Source: CAZNQW01 sp964575225
GTDB taxonomy: Bacteria > Chloroflexota > Anaerolineae > JAAYZQ01
NCBI GenBank assembly: GCA_964575225.1
Contig: CAZNQW010000085.1
Location: 1-15,199, forward strand
Length of the DNA: 15,199 nt
Reading direction: 5' to 3'
Below are positions 12,109 through 15,199 of this stretch, in pieces (the stretch's first letter is position 1; every line of letters begins with the position of its first letter). A program made the position numbers and the translations under genes. The notes beneath the pieces were generated by a model. That model searched no databases and was not told the origin of the DNA. It was given only the letters and a program-made list of their open reading frames with translations.

Positions 12109-15100
12109 AAAGCAGGTAGTCTGGTTTTCGTGTTCGCCTTGCTGGTCCTGATCCTGGTGGCTGTGCCTGCCTCGCTGGCAGTGCAGGAACTGGAGGGGGC
12201 CGCCGCCCCGGCCCTCGACTCGCTTCAAATCGGTCCCACCCCTTCCGCGATCACGTGGGACAAGACCGTAAATGGCATCACCTGGACCCCCGACATGACG
12301 CTGCCCGTTCAGACCTCGGACATGATCGAGGTGGTCGAGGCATTGCACCCCACAGAAACGGGACACGCGTTTGATCAAATCGAGCTATGGCAGCCCGCCC
12401 ATCTGCAGTTGGTCGAATGGGAGGCTACCGCCGGCGACGTGTGGATAGACCCTCTCGGCATCATCACCTGGACCGGCGAGATCACCACCCTCGAAACCCT
12501 CACCTTGACCAAGTGGTTCCACGTTGAGCCCTGCACCTGGACCCTGACCTTTCTGGAGGAGAGCCTGTCGTGGGACGAGCTCCTCCTGGAAGAACGACCG
12601 GTGGAGATCCACAAAACTCCGCCCCTGCTGAGCATCGAGGCAGAGGGCGCCAGCGAGGGCCCCAGCCCCGTCTATCCCGGTCAGCCCGTGCCCTTTACCC
12701 TGATCTATACCAACAGCGGCGGCTATGAGAACGACGTCGAGATCCGTAATACCTTTCCACCTGAAGCCCCCTTCCTCAGATCGTCGCCGCCGCCCGACCG
12801 GGTGGACGACAACGGCCTGTGGGCCGAATGGGACGTGGGCGACCTGGAGCAAGGGGACGTCGGATCGATCGACGTGACGGTCCTGGTCAACTACGGACTG
12901 CCCGTTTCGACGACCTTTGAGGTCTGGGACGGTATCTACAATCACGTCGACGAACTACAGGATGACGTCTGGATCCCCTTCCACATCGAGCTGCTCCCTG
13001 TCATTTGGGACAAAACGGTCGATGGCGTCAACTGGGCGCCGGGCATGGAGATCACCGTGCAAACCTCCGACACGATCCAGATCGTCGAGGCCATTCTCCC
13101 GGTGGAGCTGGGGCACACCTTCACCCAGACCGAACGCTGGGACCCGACGCGCCTGGATCTGGTAGATTGGCAGGTGACCGGCGGCGCCGTGATCACCGGC
13201 AACGGGGAATTGCTCTGGACCGGCGAAATACTCACTCCCGAACCCATTATGTTGACCAAATGGTTCCACGTGGAGCCATGCACCTGGCTCGACACCCTCC
13301 TGGAAGAGAGCCTGTGGTGGGACGACATCCTCCTGGAAGAACGACCCGTGGAGATCCACAAAACTCCGCCCCTACTGAGCATCGAGGCGGCGGGCGGCGG
13401 CCCTGTGCTCCCCGGCCAGACGGTCAGCTTTGGCTTGCTCTACGCCAACACCGGAGGCTATGAGAACGACGTCGAGATCCGCGTCGAGTTTCCACCCCAG
13501 GCCCCTTTCTTGGTCTCTTTTCCGCCGCCCACACGGGTGGACGTCAACGGCCTGTGGGCCGAATGGGACGTCGGCGATCTGGCCCAGAGCGATGAGGGGC
13601 AGATCGATGTGACGGTCCACATCGCCCACGACACCCCGGCATCGACCACCCTCCCGATCTTGGCCGGCGTCTACGATCACGTCAACGTCAAGAAGGACGA
13701 GGCCACCGTCCAATTCCACGTCGAGTCACCCCTGCAGTGGGAAAAGACGGTGGATGGCCAAACCTGGCTGCCGGGGCTGACCATCACCCGCCAGACGTCG
13801 GATACAATCGAGGTCGTCGAGACGCTGCAACTCCAACCGACATCTGCTGCGCTCGCCACAGATTCAGCCACAACGGTGGATTCCTCGGAACCGGCCGCCA
13901 TCGATTCGGTGCTGTGGGACCAAACCCGATCTTCGTCGCTCTTTTTTCCCAGCCAGGACTTTGCCAGTGTGTTTGATGCGTACGACATCTATGCCGCCGA
14001 CGATTTCCAGAACCAAACGCCCTGGGCCATCGGCCGCATCACCATTCAGGGCGGCTGGCCCACCGGTCCGGTTGACCTCCTGAACGCAAGCGCCCTGCAC
14101 TGGTACATCTTTCCTGACGAGAACGGCGACCCGGCTGGTATTCCGGGCGACGGCAGCGAAATTTGGCATGTCTCTCTACCGCCCACCGATCCCCAGGTCC
14201 TCTTGGGCACGGAGAGCTTCATCGGCAATGTGCAACTGAGTCCGGCGGCCCCGATCAACCTGCCGGCGGGCACCTGGTGGTTGGTGTTCTTCCCCAGCAT
14301 CGGCGAAAACCTCGATGTGCGATATGGTTGGCAAGGCGCGCCCGGTCAGGTGTGGCGCGAGTACGGCCAGTTGAACAACCCCGGTGGTGGATTCACCCAG
14401 CTTGAACCCGGCTGGAACGACAACCCCAATCGAGCCGATTACTCCTTCCGCCTCGACGGACTCGCCACGCCCCCGGCTACCTTTGCCCAGGTGGAGCGCT
14501 GGGATCCCGCCCACTTGACTCTGGTCGATTGGCAGGTGACCGGCGGCGTCGTGATCACCGGCGACGGCGAGTTGAACTGGACCGGCGAGATCAACGGCCC
14601 AGCGACCATCGTTCTGACCAAGCACTTTCACGTCGAGCCCTGCACCTGGACCCAGACCGAATTGGACGAGGAGCTGTGGCTGAGTGGAGCCTTGCTGGAA
14701 GAGCGGCCGGTAACCATCCAAAAGCTCGCGCCGGTTCTCTCCCTGACCGCCACCGGGGGCGGCGAGGTCCTCCCCGACGAACAGAGCCATCTCACGTTTT
14801 TCTACGCCAACACCGGCGGCTACGAAAACGACGCGTGGATCCGCAGCACCTTCCCGGCCGAGGCCCCATTCCAGACCTCCCTTCCCGTGCCCCATCGAGT
14901 AGATCCCGCCGGATTGTGGGCCGAGTGGGATCTGGGCGACCTGGCCCAAGGCGACCACGGCAGCATCGACCTCACCGTGTCCGTGTCGGTCCGGGCGCAA
15001 CCAGAAACGATCCTGCAGGTCATCAGCGGGCTCTATGATCACACCGACGTAGAGCGGAGTACGGCAACCGCCGACCTGATCGTGACCACAAGTCCGATCC

Positions 15101-15153
15101 CCACCCGACGAGTTCTTTACCTGCCCATCGTTCTACGGATCGCAGCGCCCTAG
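12106..15153 (+). CDS. Large secreted protein of three DUF11-like modules with a nested insert and YLPIVLR tail
   Basis: The 1015-residue protein has a Sec signal peptide (hydrophobic 5-20, probable cleavage after ASLA at 25). Three homologous modules follow: 51-298, 301-541 and 545-990. Each has an A part opening (I/Q)W(D/E)KTVxGxxWxPG, continuing QTSDxIxVVE, WTGEI, FHVEPCTW and LLEERPV. A B part then reads LSxxAxGG, YANTGGYENDVEIR, FPPEAPF, RVDxxGLWAEWDVGDLxQ and IDVTV. The B part resembles DUF11/conserved-repeat beta-sandwich domains of bacterial surface proteins. Module 3 is interrupted at about 575-790 by an unrelated beta-rich domain. The mature protein has exactly three cysteines, one per module (143, 392, 846). 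A Thr/Pro linker leads to VLYLPIVLR (1003-1011) near the C-terminus. There is no LPXTG motif or transmembrane anchor. Likely an extracellular or envelope structural or adhesive protein; function unknown. Confidence 0.85.
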   Translation: MKAGSLVFVFALLVLILVAVPASLAVQELEGAAAPALDSLQIGPTPSAITWDKTVNGITWTPDMTLPVQTSDMIEVVEALHPTETGHAFDQIELWQPAHLQLVEWEATAGDVWIDPLGIITWTGEITTLETLTLTKWFHVEPCTWTLTFLEESLSWDELLLEERPVEIHKTPPLLSIEAEGASEGPSPVYPGQPVPFTLIYTNSGGYENDVEIRNTFPPEAPFLRSSPPPDRVDDNGLWAEWDVGDLEQGDVGSIDVTVLVNYGLPVSTTFEVWDGIYNHVDELQDDVWIPFHIELLPVIWDKTVDGVNWAPGMEITVQTSDTIQIVEAILPVELGHTFTQTERWDPTRLDLVDWQVTGGAVITGNGELLWTGEILTPEPIMLTKWFHVEPCTWLDTLLEESLWWDDILLEERPVEIHKTPPLLSIEAAGGGPVLPGQTVSFGLLYANTGGYENDVEIRVEFPPQAPFLVSFPPPTRVDVNGLWAEWDVGDLAQSDEGQIDVTVHIAHDTPASTTLPILAGVYDHVNVKKDEATVQFHVESPLQWEKTVDGQTWLPGLTITRQTSDTIEVVETLQLQPTSAALATDSATTVDSSEPAAIDSVLWDQTRSSSLFFPSQDFASVFDAYDIYAADDFQNQTPWAIGRITIQGGWPTGPVDLLNASALHWYIFPDENGDPAGIPGDGSEIWHVSLPPTDPQVLLGTESFIGNVQLSPAAPINLPAGTWWLVFFPSIGENLDVRYGWQGAPGQVWREYGQLNNPGGGFTQLEPGWNDNPNRADYSFRLDGLATPPATFAQVERWDPAHLTLVDWQVTGGVVITGDGELNWTGEINGPATIVLTKHFHVEPCTWTQTELDEELWLSGALLEERPVTIQKLAPVLSLTATGGGEVLPDEQSHLTFFYANTGGYENDAWIRSTFPAEAPFQTSLPVPHRVDPAGLWAEWDLGDLAQGDHGSIDLTVSVSVRAQPETILQVISGLYDHTDVERSTATADLIVTTSPIPTRRVLYLPIVLRIAAP
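12256..12999 (+). repeat. Module 1 of the secreted protein
   Basis: Encodes residues 51-298, an uninterrupted A+B module. It shares a 61-nt stretch with module 2 that differs at only two bases (12581-12641 against 13328-13388). Confidence 0.8.
13006..13728 (+). repeat. Module 2 of the secreted protein
   Basis: Encodes residues 301-541, colinear with module 1. Its A part is also close to module 3: 13166-13226 and 14528-14588 match at 55 of 61 bases by eye. Confidence 0.8.
13738..15075 (+). repeat. Module 3 of the secreted protein, split by an insert
   Basis: Encodes residues 545-990. The module starts WEKTVDGQTWLPG and resumes at FAQVERWDPAHLTLVDW after the insert. Its B part (DAWIRSTFPAEAPF ... 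GLWAEWDLGDLAQGDHG) is the most diverged of the three. Confidence 0.8.
13828..14475 (+). other. Domain inserted into module 3 (about residues 575-790)
   Basis: About 216 residues stand where modules 1 and 2 have only about 10. The segment opens with a Ser/Thr/Ala-rich linker (578-600), then YAADDFQNQTPWAIGRITIQG, LHWYIFPDENGDPAGIPG, LPAGTWWLVFF and VRYGW. This resembles the beta-sandwich 'DDF' domain of secreted bacterial proteins, which carries a 'DxxGxPGxxv' segment. The reading frame is kept at both borders. Confidence 0.7.
15112..15138 (+). other. Candidate C-terminal sorting motif VLYLPIVLR
   Basis: Residues 1003-1011, four residues from the end, follow a TTSPIPTRR linker. Many Chloroflexota secreted proteins end in a (V/I)YLPLVxR-type motif, from memory. 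Its function is not established to my knowledge. Confidence 0.5.
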
Positions 15154-15199
15154 GAGCCTGCTGAACAACCCCCTGTGTGGGGGCAATTGTACCTTTACA
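15154..15199. other. Downstream end with short hairpin
   Basis: CCCCC (15169-15173), loop TGTGT, GGGGG (15179-15183) lies 15 bp after the stop codon, followed by CAATTGTACC. It may be a weak terminator. The window ends too soon to see more. Confidence 0.3.

Noticed and set aside
14176..15042. Minus-strand open frame (288 codons) opposite the secreted protein
   Set aside because: Antisense of the repeated modules; similar shadows occur opposite modules 1 and 2, so openness comes from the sense codons.
15154..15199. Insertion-sequence terminus (GAGCCTGCTGAAC)
   Set aside because: Some transposon ends look similar, but only 46 bp are visible, with no transposase or duplicated target, so it cannot be supported.

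Overview
The window is GC-rich bacterial DNA. Several features point to a Chloroflexota bacterium of the Anaerolineae/Caldilineae type. These are a lipoprotein with a long Pro-Pro-Thr-Ala linker, a large secreted DUF11-like protein ending in a Y-L-P-(I/L)-V-L-R tail, canonical sigma70-type promoters (TATAAT with 17-bp spacers), and strong GGAGG ribosome binding sites. This placement comes from protein style and memory, not from a marker gene. No rRNA, tRNA, CRISPR array, transposase or phage gene was seen.

Layout, left to right. The window opens inside a plus-strand winged-helix DNA-binding (AlkZ-like/HTH_42) gene (1-678). Next come a plus-strand lipoprotein with two tandem copies of one extracytoplasmic domain (876-2033) and rnk, an RNA-polymerase-binding GreA/GreB-C-like factor (2277-2693), each with its own promoter. 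A minus-strand block faces rnk tail to tail. In transcription order it holds a flavodiiron protein (8912-7743), an alpha/alpha-toroid protein of unknown function (7648-6635), a KimA-type potassium transporter (6320-4482) and a PAS-PAS-PP2C phosphatase (4272-2731). The flavodiiron gene is transcribed divergently from a plus-strand pair: a HEAT-repeat protein with an acidic tail (9121-10179) and a CBS/DRTGG-regulated manganese pyrophosphatase, ppaC (10278-11918). The window ends with a 1015-residue secreted protein made of three homologous modules (12106-15153). The third module is split by an inserted domain of about 200 residues.

How the genes relate. This looks like mostly ordinary chromosome with a stress and homeostasis flavour: oxygen/NO detoxification, potassium uptake, pyrophosphate hydrolysis, partner-switch signalling and RNA polymerase modulation. 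Promoters or leader structures sit in front of most genes, so this is more a set of short transcription units than one operon.

The most interesting items are four. (1) The three-module secreted protein has a nested insert, one cysteine per module and a candidate C-terminal sorting tail. (2) The KimA homologue has alanine where I recall the proton-coupling aspartate. (3) The kimA and rnk leaders carry inverted repeats, some mutually exclusive. (4) The toroid protein has a cluster of cysteines.
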